From an uncultured Parabacteroides sp. (GTDB lineage: Bacteria > Bacteroidota > Bacteroidia > Bacteroidales > Tannerellaceae), in contig CAKVBA010000002.1 of NCBI GenBank assembly GCA_934725305.1, forward strand, positions 1 to 64,000: a DNA stretch of 64,000 bases, written 5' to 3'. Below, piece by piece: positions 19,522-29,338 of this stretch; within the stretch, counting starts at the first letter, position 1, and each line of letters begins with the position of its first letter. A program made the translations under genes and the position numbers. Under the pieces are notes generated by a model. That model was given only the letters and a program-made list of their open reading frames with translations. It searched no databases and was not told the DNA's origin.

Positions 19522-22500
19522 ATGGTGAAAAAAAAAGTACTTTGCCTATTGATGGCCGCAGCTGCTGCACCCCTTTGTATGCACGCAGCTGACGAAGCCC
19601 GCCTGCTTCGATTCCCCACGACGAACGGCAGTGAAATTGTCTTCAGCTATGCAGGAGACTTGTACAAGGTATCAGTTAATGGCGGTGAAGCCCGACGACT
19701 CACCTCGCATATCGGATACGAGATGTTCCCACACTTCTCTCCCGATGGAAAAAGCATCGCTTTCACTGGACAATATGATGGAAACACCGAGGTATATACC
19801 TTGCCCTCTGAAGGCGGTGAACCACTACGTGTTACCTACACAGCGACCAACAAACGTGACGACTTAGGCGACCGCATGGGCCCTAATAATATCGTTACCA
19901 ACTGGACACCGGACGGCAAACGCATCATCTATCGCAACCGTATTGGTGAAATGTTTAACGGCAAACTCTACACTGTAGATCCGGAAGGTGGTCTTCCCGA
20001 AATCATACCGCTGCCGGAAGGTGGCTTCTGTAGCTACTCTCCTGATGGCAAACGATTGGCCTACAATCGCGTGATGCGTGAATTCCGTACTTGGAAATAC
20101 TACGAAGGTGGTATGGCCGATGATGTGTGGATTTATGACAAAGAAGCTGGAAAGGTTGAAAACATTACCAACCACAAAGCTCAAGACATCTTCCCGATGT
20201 GGATCGGCGACGAAATCTTCTTTATCTCGGACCGCGACCGCACCATGAATCTATTTGTCTATAATACAAAGAGCAAAGAGACCAGCAAAGTAACAAACTT
20301 TACCGACTACGATATAAAATTCCCCAGTGCCAATGGTCAAACCATCGTCTTTGAACAGGGTGGATACATTTATAAAATGGATGCAACCAGTAAAAAGCCG
20401 GAAAAGGTTCATATCACATTGACATCAGACAATATCTATGCTCGCCAGACGCAGAAGAAAGGGGCAGACTATATTTCTGCAGCCAGCCTGTCTCCCGATG
20501 GAGAACGACTGACAATCACCGCACGTGGCGAAGTGTTTAATCTGCCGGCTAAAGAGGGTGTTACAAAGAACATCACTCGTACACCGGGTGCTCACGAACG
20601 CGAAGCTGCTTGGTCTCCCGACGGAACTTCCATTGCCTACATCTCAGACGTAACTGGTGAAACAGAACTCTACATTCAATATATAGCAGATGGCAAGACC
20701 GTACAGCTGACTCGTAATAATGACACCTACATCCAGTCTTTCACATGGAGCCCGGATGCCAAGAAGATTGTCTATACAGACCGCAACAACCGCTTGAAGA
20801 TGGTAGATGTGGCTTCACGTCAGGTTACACAACTGATGCAAAATCCTGAAGGAGGAACATCTCGTCCACAGTTCTCGCCCGACAGCAAATGGTTGACCTA
20901 TACTCGCTCGGCCAGCAATGATTTCCGGGTAGTCTATCTCTATAACATTGCTTCCAAGAAGGAATATCCAGTGACAGACAAATGGTATTCATCCAGCTCT
21001 CCGGTGTTTAGTACAGACGGAAAATATCTGATCTTCAGTTCAAATAGAAACTTTGAGCCTGAATATGGATCATTAGAATGGAACCATGTCTATAACAACA
21101 TGGGTGGTATCTATATGGCTATGTTGGCAAAAGATACTCCTTCTCCTCTGCTGGAAAGAGATGACGAAGTGAATATGGCTAAAAAGGAAGAAGCATCAAC
21201 CACTGCCGGTTCATCAACAACCGATATACGGATTGATCCGGAAGGATTGAATGAACGACTAATCAGTCTGCCGTTGCCCGGCTCATACTATGGACGCTTC
21301 TATTGTGACGGCAAGAAGGTGTATTATTATCACCGTGGCTCCACTAAAGCCTTTAACCTGAGAGAAAAGAATGTAGAAGTAGTGGCAGAAGGTGCCTCTA
21401 TGAATGTAGCTCCGGGCAATAAGAAAGCGCTTTTCTTCAAAGGAGGAAACATCTACGTTACTGACGTTCCGGCTGGCAAAGTCGGCTTGAGCAAGGCTGT
21501 CGATCTGTCAAATATGGTGATTCCGGTGGATTATCAGCAGGAATGGGCACAGATATTTGACGAAGCATGGCGTGCTTTCCGTGATGGCTTCTATCTGGAA
21601 AATATGCATGGCGTGGACTGGAAGGCAATGAAGCAGAAATATGCCGTATTCCTGCCCTATGTCAAGACTCGTCTCGACTTGAACTACGTGATCGGCGAAA
21701 TGATTTCTGAATTGAATTGCGGTCATGCCTACGCGAATCCGGGTGAAACAGATAGACCTAAACGCATTCCAACAGGTTTGTTAGGTGCAGAGATCTCACG
21801 AGACAAGTCTGGCTTCTTCCGTCTGGAAAAGATTCTTCCGGGAGCAAACTGGAGCAAGCAGTTACGCTCTCCGCTGACCGAACCGGGTATTGATGCCAAG
21901 GTTGGTGACTATATCGTGGCAATAGATGGCGTTCCGACCAACACAGCCAAGAACATGTTCGCACTACTGGTGGGTAAAGCAAATATACCGACCGAACTGT
22001 TACTGAATAGCACACCTCAACTGGCCGGAGCACGCAAAGTGGTAATCAGTCCGTTGGAAGAGGAATATTCACTCTATCACTACAACTGGATTCAGGATAA
22101 TATCCGCAAAGTGGACAAAGCGAGTGGTGGCAAGATCGGTTATATCTATATTCCGAACATGGGTCCAGAAGGATTAAATGAGTTTGCACGCTACTTCTAT
22201 CCGCAGTTAGACAAGGAAGGTTTGATTATCGACGACCGTGCCAATGGTGGTGGTAATGTTTCTCCGATGGTTTTGGAACGTTTGGCACGCCAGGCATACC
22301 GCGTAAGCATGAGTCGTCATACCAACCGAATCAGCACTGTTCCTGATGGAACATTGGTTGGTCCGAAGGTTTGTTTGATCAATAAATATTCTACTTCTGA
22401 TGGAGACTTGTTCCCTTGGGGCTTCCGTGCACTTGGCTTAGGAAAATTGATCGGTACTCGCACATGGGGTGGCATTGTCGGTATCAGTGGCCCGCTGCCT

Positions 22501-22737
22501 TATATGGATGGTTCAGACATTCGTGTTCCGTTCTTCACCAGCTATGATCCCAAAAATGGTCAATGGATTATTGAGAACCATGGCGTTGATCCGGATATCA
22601 TCGTTGATAACGATCCGATCAAAGAGTGGAATGGCGAAGACCAGCAACTCAACCGTGCTATTGAAGAGATCATGAAGGAGTTGAAAAATCGCAAGCCAAT
22701 TCCTCCTGTTCCTGCTCCGAGAGATTTTAGCAAGTAA
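19522..22737 (+). CDS. Secreted tricorn-type S41 protease
   Basis: A 1071-residue exported peptidase: signal peptide 1-22 (ending MHAAD), TolB/WD40-like beta-propeller repeats (about 25-300 and 315-560, many with SPDGK or SPDAK turns), a PDZ domain (about 765-860) and the S41 catalytic domain to about 1055. Predicted catalytic residues are His735 in CGHAY and Ser959-Asp960 in TSDGD. It probably degrades oligopeptides in the periplasm. In archaeal tricorn the residue before the His is Ser; here it is Gly, so the tetrad is altered. It stands alone, with its own promoter and a dyad array upstream. Confidence 0.92.
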   Translation: MVKKKVLCLLMAAAAAPLCMHAADEARLLRFPTTNGSEIVFSYAGDLYKVSVNGGEARRLTSHIGYEMFPHFSPDGKSIAFTGQYDGNTEVYTLPSEGGEPLRVTYTATNKRDDLGDRMGPNNIVTNWTPDGKRIIYRNRIGEMFNGKLYTVDPEGGLPEIIPLPEGGFCSYSPDGKRLAYNRVMREFRTWKYYEGGMADDVWIYDKEAGKVENITNHKAQDIFPMWIGDEIFFISDRDRTMNLFVYNTKSKETSKVTNFTDYDIKFPSANGQTIVFEQGGYIYKMDATSKKPEKVHITLTSDNIYARQTQKKGADYISAASLSPDGERLTITARGEVFNLPAKEGVTKNITRTPGAHEREAAWSPDGTSIAYISDVTGETELYIQYIADGKTVQLTRNNDTYIQSFTWSPDAKKIVYTDRNNRLKMVDVASRQVTQLMQNPEGGTSRPQFSPDSKWLTYTRSASNDFRVVYLYNIASKKEYPVTDKWYSSSSPVFSTDGKYLIFSSNRNFEPEYGSLEWNHVYNNMGGIYMAMLAKDTPSPLLERDDEVNMAKKEEASTTAGSSTTDIRIDPEGLNERLISLPLPGSYYGRFYCDGKKVYYYHRGSTKAFNLREKNVEVVAEGASMNVAPGNKKALFFKGGNIYVTDVPAGKVGLSKAVDLSNMVIPVDYQQEWAQIFDEAWRAFRDGFYLENMHGVDWKAMKQKYAVFLPYVKTRLDLNYVIGEMISELNCGHAYANPGETDRPKRIPTGLLGAEISRDKSGFFRLEKILPGANWSKQLRSPLTEPGIDAKVGDYIVAIDGVPTNTAKNMFALLVGKANIPTELLLNSTPQLAGARKVVISPLEEEYSLYHYNWIQDNIRKVDKASGGKIGYIYIPNMGPEGLNEFARYFYPQLDKEGLIIDDRANGGGNVSPMVLERLARQAYRVSMSRHTNRISTVPDGTLVGPKVCLINKYSTSDGDLFPWGFRALGLGKLIGTRTWGGIVGISGPLPYMDGSDIRVPFFTSYDPKNGQWIIENHGVDPDIIVDNDPIKEWNGEDQQLNRAIEEIMKELKNRKPIPPVPAPRDFSK

Positions 22738-22761
22738 AATACAAACAGCTGTTTTGCTTTT

Positions 22762-22788
22762 TTCGTTCTAATGACCGATTTGGGTTAA
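22762..22788 (+). repeat. Arm of the ATGACCGATTTGGG hairpin module
   Basis: TTCGTTCTAATGACCGATTT followed by GGGTTAA, near identical to the right arm of the hairpins at 39075-39099 and 51566-51587. The partner arm is not present here. It sits between the tricorn protease stop and the terminator at 22791. Confidence 0.6.
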
Positions 22789-22790
22789 AA

Positions 22791-22828
22791 AAGGGCTGCA
22801 TCAATATGATTGTTTTGATGCAGCCCTT
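22791..22828. terminator. Hairpin terminator between convergent genes
   Basis: AAGGGCTGCATCAA (22791-22804) and TTGATGCAGCCCTT (22815-22828) pair perfectly. It lies between the tricorn protease and the convergent symporter gene and could serve both directions. Member of the six-hairpin arm family. Confidence 0.75.
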
Positions 22829-22851
22829 AAACTTGATTCTATTACTTTCTA

Positions 22852-24021
22852 TCACTCAACCTTACCGGCAATACGATCGACAACGACAGCAATAGCGCCG
22901 TCACCGGTAACGTTGCAAGCTGTTCCAAAGCTATCCATTGCAATATAGAGAGCTATCATCAAAGCCTGCAAAGTCTCATTAAAGCCCAACATGCTCTGAA
23001 GTAATCCTAAAGCAGCCATAATAGCACCGCCCGGAACTCCCGGAGCAGCCACCATAGCAACGCCCAACATCATAATAAATCCGGCATAATGACCCACTGC
23101 AATTGGTTCGCCTGCCATAATCATAATAGCCATGGCACAAGCGGTAATCTTCATCATACTACCAGCCAAGTGAATCGTTGCACACAAAGGAATCACAAAG
23201 ACAGCAATATTCTGACGCACACCGTTCTTAATAGCCTGAGCCATTGTAACCGGAATGGTTGCAGCCGAAGATTGTGTACCCAATGCCGTAGCATAAGCCG
23301 GCAACATATTACGCAACAGGCGTAATGGATTTTTACCACTGACACTTCCGGCAATAGAGAACTGTATCAACAACAACAATACGTGCAGAACAAAGATGAC
23401 CAGAATTACCTTCATAAAGGTAGCAATAATGCTCATCACCTGACCGCTTACTGTCATATTCAAAAAGATACCAAAGATATGAATAGGTAGCAAAGGAATA
23501 ATCACACGTTCGATCAGCAATTCGATAATCGCCTTAAAGTCGTTGAATCCGTCGCGCAAGGCCGTTCCTGAGATATAAGACAAACCCAAACCAAAAGTAA
23601 ATGAAAGTAACAAGGCGGTCATCACATCCATCAACGGAGGCATAGCTACCACAAAGTAAGGCTTCAGCATAAATTGCTCAGGATTTTCCATCACCGTCAA
23701 TTCGGTATTGGCCGAAAGAATCGACGGAAAGATAGCGTCTGCACTGAAGAAGGTGAAAAAACCCGAAAAGATAGTGGATCCGTAAGCTATCAAAGCGGTA
23801 ATAGCCAACAGCTTTCCTGCGCCTTTGCCCAATTCGCCGATAGCCGGAGCTACCAAACCGAGAATGATCAGCGGAATGGCAAACGATAAGAAGTTTCCAA
23901 ACAAAGAATTAAAGGTAACAAAGATGCGGGCAATGCTTCCCGGAAGGAACTGCCCGAACACAACGCCAGAGGCAATCGCTATGACTACCTTAGCCAGCAA
24001 AGAAATCTTGATTTTTTTCAT
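22852..24021 (-). CDS. Dicarboxylate/amino acid:cation symporter (DAACS family)
   Basis: A sodium- or proton-coupled importer of glutamate, aspartate, serine/threonine or C4-dicarboxylates in the inner membrane. The 389 residues contain about eight hydrophobic segments plus the two re-entrant hairpins typical of the fold: the serine-rich loop TQSSAAT (hairpin 1) and the TM8 region with SFGTACNVTGDG and the following DR. The NMDGT motif of well-known glutamate transporters is replaced by HLAGS, so the substrate is uncertain. Its start lies 32 bases inside the nhaC reading frame, so both are co-transcribed and probably coupled. Confidence 0.88.
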   Translation of the reverse strand: MKKIKISLLAKVVIAIASGVVFGQFLPGSIARIFVTFNSLFGNFLSFAIPLIILGLVAPAIGELGKGAGKLLAITALIAYGSTIFSGFFTFFSADAIFPSILSANTELTVMENPEQFMLKPYFVVAMPPLMDVMTALLLSFTFGLGLSYISGTALRDGFNDFKAIIELLIERVIIPLLPIHIFGIFLNMTVSGQVMSIIATFMKVILVIFVLHVLLLLIQFSIAGSVSGKNPLRLLRNMLPAYATALGTQSSAATIPVTMAQAIKNGVRQNIAVFVIPLCATIHLAGSMMKITACAMAIMIMAGEPIAVGHYAGFIMMLGVAMVAAPGVPGGAIMAALGLLQSMLGFNETLQALMIALYIAMDSFGTACNVTGDGAIAVVVDRIAGKVE

Positions 24022-25456
24022 GGATTTGTTTTATTTTATAGCCGGTTGCGGCAACAATGATACTCATCAATGGACTGATCAAGTTAAAGAAGCAATAGGG
24101 CAGATAGATTAACGTGGGAACACCTAAAATAGTAGCCTGCGTCATACCACAAGTGTTCCATGGAATCAATACCGAAGTAACCGTAACGGCATCTTCTGTC
24201 GTACGACTCAACAGACGACTTTCATAGCCTTTCTGCTTATAGATATCTTTAAACATATTACCTGTCAAGATAATGGAAATATACTGGTCTGCTGTACACA
24301 GATTAAGAGACAAACCCGACAACACGGTTGAAATAATCATACTTACCCGACGTTCCATAAAGCGAAGGAACACCGAAGTAAGACTCTCAAGCATGCGACT
24401 GGCCGTCATAGCTCCACCAAAACACATAGCACAAATAATCAACCAAATGGTATTCATCATTCCGGACATACCGCGAGTAGCAACCAACGCATTCAAATCG
24501 GCATTGCCGGTTTCCACTTGTGTACTTCCATAATAGGTCATAAACAATCCTTTAAATTTAGCCAACGTCGCACCTTCGGGCAGTCCGGAAATCTCTTGCA
24601 ACAAATGAGGCTGAAAAAGCACGGCAAACAATCCGGCTAATGCAGCTGATACAAAAAGAGTGACCAACGAAGGAACACGCTTCGCAATCAAAAGCCCTGT
24701 TACCGCCGGCACAATCAACAGCCATAATGATATGTTGAATGATTCTTTCAATGATTCAGAGAAAGCAACTACTTGTTCCATCCTGGAAGAGGAATGCATA
24801 AATCCGGCAATCGTAAAGATAATCAATGAAACCACCATAGAAGGCACCGTGGTATACATCATGTAACGGATATGCGTAAACAGACGAGTGTGCGTCACCG
24901 ATGAAGCCAATACGGTTGTATCGGAAAGAGGAGAAATCTTATCCCCGAAATAAGCACCTGAGATGATGGCACCTGCCACCCATCCGGAAGCAAACCCTTG
25001 AGCATTACCAATTCCCATCAAAGCTATACCGATAGTAGCGATTGTTGTCCAAGAACTTCCGGTCATCAAAGAGATGATGGCACAGATAATACAACAAGAG
25101 GTCAAGAAGAAGCTGGGATGCAAAATCTGCATACCATAGTATATTAAAGTAGGAACCACACCGCTCACCATCCAACTGCCCGAAAGAGCACCGATCAAAA
25201 GCAGAATGATGATTGCCACAGCTACTCCAAAGATATTATCACAGATAGCTGTTTCGATGTCTTTCCAAGGAATGTGACAAACAAACATAGCTAAGATGGA
25301 GCAGACAGCTGTTGTTGTAAGCAATACAACCTGGCTTCCACCACTTAATGCGTCACTTCCGAATGTTCGGATCGTAACAAACAACAACACAACTAATACC
25401 ACAATGGGTATCAAAGACAGTAATGGCGAAGGCATCTTCGGAGGCCGATTTTTCAT
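23990..25456 (-). CDS. nhaC: NhaC-family Na+/H+ antiporter
   Basis: A polytopic inner-membrane antiporter of 488 residues with about eleven hydrophobic segments. The region with GSSWTTIATIGIALMGIG and the following GDKISPLSDTTVLAS is characteristic of the NhaC family, and the conserved Asp and Ser residues there are expected to bind the ion. Relatives exchange Na+ for H+, or malate-H+ for Na+-lactate. Its last 32 bases overlap the symporter gene, suggesting paired ion cycling: sodium extruded here drives uptake by the neighbour. That pairing is inference. Confidence 0.9.
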   Translation of the reverse strand: MKNRPPKMPSPLLSLIPIVVLVVLLFVTIRTFGSDALSGGSQVVLLTTTAVCSILAMFVCHIPWKDIETAICDNIFGVAVAIIILLLIGALSGSWMVSGVVPTLIYYGMQILHPSFFLTSCCIICAIISLMTGSSWTTIATIGIALMGIGNAQGFASGWVAGAIISGAYFGDKISPLSDTTVLASSVTHTRLFTHIRYMMYTTVPSMVVSLIIFTIAGFMHSSSRMEQVVAFSESLKESFNISLWLLIVPAVTGLLIAKRVPSLVTLFVSAALAGLFAVLFQPHLLQEISGLPEGATLAKFKGLFMTYYGSTQVETGNADLNALVATRGMSGMMNTIWLIICAMCFGGAMTASRMLESLTSVFLRFMERRVSMIISTVLSGLSLNLCTADQYISIILTGNMFKDIYKQKGYESRLLSRTTEDAVTVTSVLIPWNTCGMTQATILGVPTLIYLPYCFFNLISPLMSIIVAATGYKIKQIHEKNQDFFAG

Positions 25457-25578
25457 TTCTCTAATTTGTATTTATTGATATATAAAAATGTCCCGACTCG
25501 CGAGACATAGATGATTTGCTATTTGAGGCGCCAAGATACGAATATTTTGCTTAACAGTCTATCTCTAAAACGGAAACA

Positions 25579-25609
25579 TTGTCTTTTCCTAATTTTATCA
25601 TTACATTTG
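25579..25609 (+). promoter_or_regulatory. Promoter for the 5'-nucleotidase gene
   Basis: TTG (25579-25581), a 20-base spacer and TACATTTG (25602-25609). The start codon follows 25 bases later. Confidence 0.7.
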
Positions 25610-25634
25610 ACACATCATTTTCAATTACACGTTT

Positions 25635-27230
25635 ATGACACTACGCACAAAATTTCAGTTAATAGGATACATTCTCCTATCATCACTTTGCTGGGAACTG
25701 ACAGCAACCCCGTCTCCTAAATCTCAAGAGAAGGTTTCTATAGACACCTTAGCCATCTTGTCATTCAATGATTTTCACGGAGCCTTTCCGAAAGAATATA
25801 CCTATCCGGGTGCTGCCTCTATGGTTCAAGAGGTCTTAAATGAACAGAAGAAATATAACAACACAATCGTGTTGGCCGGTGGAGACAACTACAGCGGAAG
25901 CTACTTTGCCCGCATCACACAAGGAGAACCTCTTCCCGAAGTGTTCCGCATGATGAATGTAGAGGCTTCTGCCATAGGTAATCATGAGTTTGATTGGGGC
26001 ATCGATTATTTGAAACAGGCTTCTCAAGAGTATCTGCGTCCGGTATCTGCCAACATCACTACAGATGGCTATCATCTTCCCAACTGGTTGAGCCCTTATC
26101 GTATTGTAGAGCGCAAGTTAAAGAACGGAGAAACCTTCCGCACTGCAATCATCGGATTGACCACTATCGATACACCCACAAAGACATCGGCCCAAAATGT
26201 CAAAGGGTTACAGTTTATCCACCCAATGGCGGCCACAACTATTCAGACTCTCTACAACTTGAAGCAAGAGGGACAAATCGACCTGATTGTCTTGCTGATG
26301 CATATCAGTACCAATATGCGCTATCCCAACTTGGTAGGTAACAGAGAGGCTGAATATCTTCCTTATATAGATGGCATTGATGCCATTATCTCGGGCCATT
26401 CTCACAAGGTTGTGCTGGGCAAAGTAAATAATGTGCCAGTCATCCAGGCTGGTGCCAACGGTACACACATCGGCAAACTCTGCTTCCAGATTCGTACTAC
26501 GGGTAAACATATTGAAACCTCTTACATCGGTGGTGATACCATTAAGGTGACAGCTCCTGCCAACCAGCAAATAGAAGAGATTGTCCAACAGGTGATGAAA
26601 GAGAAGAAGCTGGCTGAAAAACTGACCGTCGCTAAAGAAGCTTTGATACACGACTCCAATGTACCAGGTAATAAATATTCTTACACTACAATCGGCGCCT
26701 ATGTGACAGCATCGTATGCAGACTATTTCAAGAGAAATGGTCCAGCAGATTATCGTTCCCTTCCGGTGATTGGTGTAAACCATTATGGCGGTTTGCGCAG
26801 CAGCTTATATCCTGGTGATGTAACAACCCTTCGTGCAGGCAATATTCTACCTTTCTGTGGAGATCTGTTGGCATACAAGTTTACGGGCAAAAGTTTGAAA
26901 CGACTATTAAATGAAGGCCGCCACAACTATACCGGTTATCTACAGACCTCGAATGTTACACTAAGAATCAATAAAGAGGGAGAGATTGAACAGATATTCC
27001 AAAATGGAGAAGAAATCACAGACACAACGCCTTGTGTGGTTGTACTTGACAACTTCATCACAACCGGTGGCGATGGCTACAGCATTGAGTTGTTTACAGG
27101 AAACGAAATAAAAGAGTTTAACCAACGAAAGATAGTAACGACAAATGTGTTTATCGACTATCTTGGCAGCTCGGCATGTAAGCCAAACTTGTCGGTTAAA
27201 AGAGCTCCTGTTCCCAAGATAATGAATTAA
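25635..27230 (+). CDS. Secreted 5'-nucleotidase / metallophosphatase (UshA-like)
   Basis: Dephosphorylates nucleotides or related phosphoesters in the periplasm for phosphate and nucleoside salvage. The 531 residues begin with a signal-like hydrophobic segment (about 7-25), then the calcineurin-like domain with FNDFHG, GGDNYSG, GNHEFDWG and SGHSHK (two-metal ligands), then the 5'-nucleotidase C-terminal domain from about residue 330. The ending FITTGGDGYSIE is family-typical. Single-gene unit with its own promoter (25579) and terminator (27279). Whether it acts on NMPs, UDP-sugars or cyclic nucleotides is not decided by sequence. Confidence 0.9.
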   Translation: MTLRTKFQLIGYILLSSLCWELTATPSPKSQEKVSIDTLAILSFNDFHGAFPKEYTYPGAASMVQEVLNEQKKYNNTIVLAGGDNYSGSYFARITQGEPLPEVFRMMNVEASAIGNHEFDWGIDYLKQASQEYLRPVSANITTDGYHLPNWLSPYRIVERKLKNGETFRTAIIGLTTIDTPTKTSAQNVKGLQFIHPMAATTIQTLYNLKQEGQIDLIVLLMHISTNMRYPNLVGNREAEYLPYIDGIDAIISGHSHKVVLGKVNNVPVIQAGANGTHIGKLCFQIRTTGKHIETSYIGGDTIKVTAPANQQIEEIVQQVMKEKKLAEKLTVAKEALIHDSNVPGNKYSYTTIGAYVTASYADYFKRNGPADYRSLPVIGVNHYGGLRSSLYPGDVTTLRAGNILPFCGDLLAYKFTGKSLKRLLNEGRHNYTGYLQTSNVTLRINKEGEIEQIFQNGEEITDTTPCVVVLDNFITTGGDGYSIELFTGNEIKEFNQRKIVTTNVFIDYLGSSACKPNLSVKRAPVPKIMN

Positions 27231-27278
27231 ATGAGACAAATAGTTTCATTTGACATCATTCTTTAACAATTAAATAGA

Positions 27279-27318
27279 AATAATTTGGGATTCATTGGTA
27301 TTATCCCAAATTATTTTG
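27279..27318 (+). terminator. Terminator after the 5'-nucleotidase gene
   Basis: Perfect 13-base arms AATAATTTGGGAT (27279-27291) and ATCCCAAATTATT (27303-27315) followed by T residues, 48 bases past the stop. Confidence 0.8.
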
Positions 27319-27376
27319 TTTAATTTGTGAGTTAATATTACAGAAAGTATTATCCTTTTCTTAAATGTGATTGTAT

Positions 27377-29233
27377 ATGAAGGACACTCTTGAAACTAAT
27401 CTGCCAGAAGATGCTGGCAAATTGGAAGAAGCTAAAGCTCCGGTAGAAACACCGGAAAACACTACGGCGGAAGTAAATGCCAACGAATCTACGGAAGCAA
27501 CAAGTATGGCCGCAGGTAAATTGACTAAAGAAGAAATTCTTGGCAAATTAACAGAATTGGTTACTAATTCAGTGGAAACAGCTCGTGCCGAGGTGGAATC
27601 ACTGAAACAGACCTATTATAAGATCCGCCGCAATGAAGTGGAAGAACTAAAAAAGGCTTTCCTTGAAAATGGCGGTGAAGAAAAGGATTTTACAGCTCCT
27701 GAAGATGAAATAGAAGGCAAAATCAAAGAATTGTTGGCTATTTATAAAGAGAAAAAAGCGGCCGCTTTAGCCGAAGAAGAACGTATCAAAGCTGCAAACT
27801 ATGCTTTGAAATTACAGCTTATCGACCAGTTGAAAGCTCTTACTGAAAGCTCAGAAGACTTCAACAAACTGTATAATGATTTCAAAGACATCCAACAAAG
27901 ATGGAAAGAGATCAAAAATGTTCCGCAAGAATATGTCAATGACTTGTGGAAAAATTATCAGATTTACTCAGAGAAGTTCTACGACATCATAAAAATCAAC
28001 AACCAGTTCCGCGATTATGATTTCAAGAAGAACTTGGAAATGAAAACAGCTTTGTGCGAAACGGTTGAACGTTTGGACAAAGAACCGGACGTGGTATCTG
28101 CTTTCCATCAGCTGCAGAAATTGCATCAACAATGGAGAGAAATTGGTCCAGTTGCCAAAGAACTACGTGAAGAATTGTGGAATCGCTTTAAAGCAGCCTC
28201 TACAATTATCAACAAACGTCACCAAGAACACTTCGAGAAACTGAAAGCAAAAGAGCAAGAAAATCTGGAGGCAAAGACTGCTATCTGCGAACAGATTGAA
28301 AATATCAATACCGATGCTTTGAAATCATTCAAGGAATGGGAAGATATGAACAAGGAAGTAATGGCTCTTCAGGAGAAATGGAAGACCATTGGATTTGCTC
28401 CGAAAAAGTATAACGTAAAGATCTTTGAACGCTTCCGCGCTGCTTGTGATGCCTATTTCAACAAGAAGAGCACTTTCTACAAATCAGTGAAAGAGGGCAT
28501 GGAAAAGAACCTTGAGCTGAAGAAAAGCTTGTGCGAAAAGGCTGAAGCTCTGAAAGACAACACCGACTGGAAAGAGACAACAGAAAAGTTGATTGCCTTG
28601 CAGAAGGAATGGAAGAAAGTCGGTCCTGTGGCTCGTAAGCATTCAGATGCTATTTGGAAACGCTTCATCACAGCTTGCGACTACTTCTTTGATCAGAAGA
28701 ACAAGAATGTTTCTTCTCAGAAGAATGTTGAACAGACAAACTTGGCTGCTAAGAAGGCTTTGATTGACAAGGTCAACGCATTGGATGAATCTCTGTCACA
28801 CGATGAAGCTTTGGCTCAGTTGAAAGGCTTCATGGCTGAATGGAACTCTATCGGCTTTGTTCCTTTTAAGGAAAAAGACAAGGTTTATAAAGAATATCAT
28901 GCAGCTATCGACAAACAGTTTGACCGCCTAAAAGTGGATATGAACGAACGTCGCATGCAGTCTTTCCGCAACAACTTGAATGACTTGACTGGCAATGGTG
29001 CGAATAAGGACAACAAGGGTCGTTTGTATAGTGAACGTGATAAGTTGATGCGTATTTACGATCGCCAGAAGAACGAACTTCAGACCTACGAAAACAACAT
29101 CGGCTTCCTCAGCATTTCCTCTAAAGGCGGTGGCGGCCTGCTGAAAGAGATGGAACGTAAGATTGAAAAGCTGAAAGAAGAGATGGCCTTGACCATTAAG
29201 AAAATCGAAGCTATCGACGAAAACTTGGAATAG
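27377..29233 (+). CDS. DUF349 repeat coiled-coil protein
   Basis: 618 residues, highly charged, no signal peptide. After an acidic, low-complexity N-terminus (about 1-55) there are five repeats of the DUF349 type, each with a W-x-x-[IV]-G-x-[VA] centre (QRWKEIKNVP, QQWREIGPVA, EKWKTIGFAP, KEWKKVGPVA, AEWNSIGFVP), and a C-terminal coiled coil (about 555-618). Proteins with this domain are widespread but without a firmly assigned role; it is likely a cytoplasmic structural or nucleic-acid-associated helical rod. The longest frame begins TTG at 27371; ATG at 27377 is used. Confidence 0.88.
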   Translation: MKDTLETNLPEDAGKLEEAKAPVETPENTTAEVNANESTEATSMAAGKLTKEEILGKLTELVTNSVETARAEVESLKQTYYKIRRNEVEELKKAFLENGGEEKDFTAPEDEIEGKIKELLAIYKEKKAAALAEEERIKAANYALKLQLIDQLKALTESSEDFNKLYNDFKDIQQRWKEIKNVPQEYVNDLWKNYQIYSEKFYDIIKINNQFRDYDFKKNLEMKTALCETVERLDKEPDVVSAFHQLQKLHQQWREIGPVAKELREELWNRFKAASTIINKRHQEHFEKLKAKEQENLEAKTAICEQIENINTDALKSFKEWEDMNKEVMALQEKWKTIGFAPKKYNVKIFERFRAACDAYFNKKSTFYKSVKEGMEKNLELKKSLCEKAEALKDNTDWKETTEKLIALQKEWKKVGPVARKHSDAIWKRFITACDYFFDQKNKNVSSQKNVEQTNLAAKKALIDKVNALDESLSHDEALAQLKGFMAEWNSIGFVPFKEKDKVYKEYHAAIDKQFDRLKVDMNERRMQSFRNNLNDLTGNGANKDNKGRLYSERDKLMRIYDRQKNELQTYENNIGFLSISSKGGGGLLKEMERKIEKLKEEMALTIKKIEAIDENLE

Positions 29234-29252
29234 AATTAATATAGACTCATTG

Positions 29253-29288
29253 AAGGGCTGTGCAGAAGTAGATTTTGACACAGCCCTT
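29253..29288 (+). terminator. Terminator after the DUF349 gene
   Basis: AAGGGCTGTG (29253-29262) pairs with CACAGCCCTT (29279-29288), 19 bases past the stop. A diverged member of the hairpin arm family. Confidence 0.7.
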
Positions 29289-29338
29289 TAAGATTTATTA
29301 TAGCCAGCAAAACACAAGTCATAAAGTAAGAATCCGAC

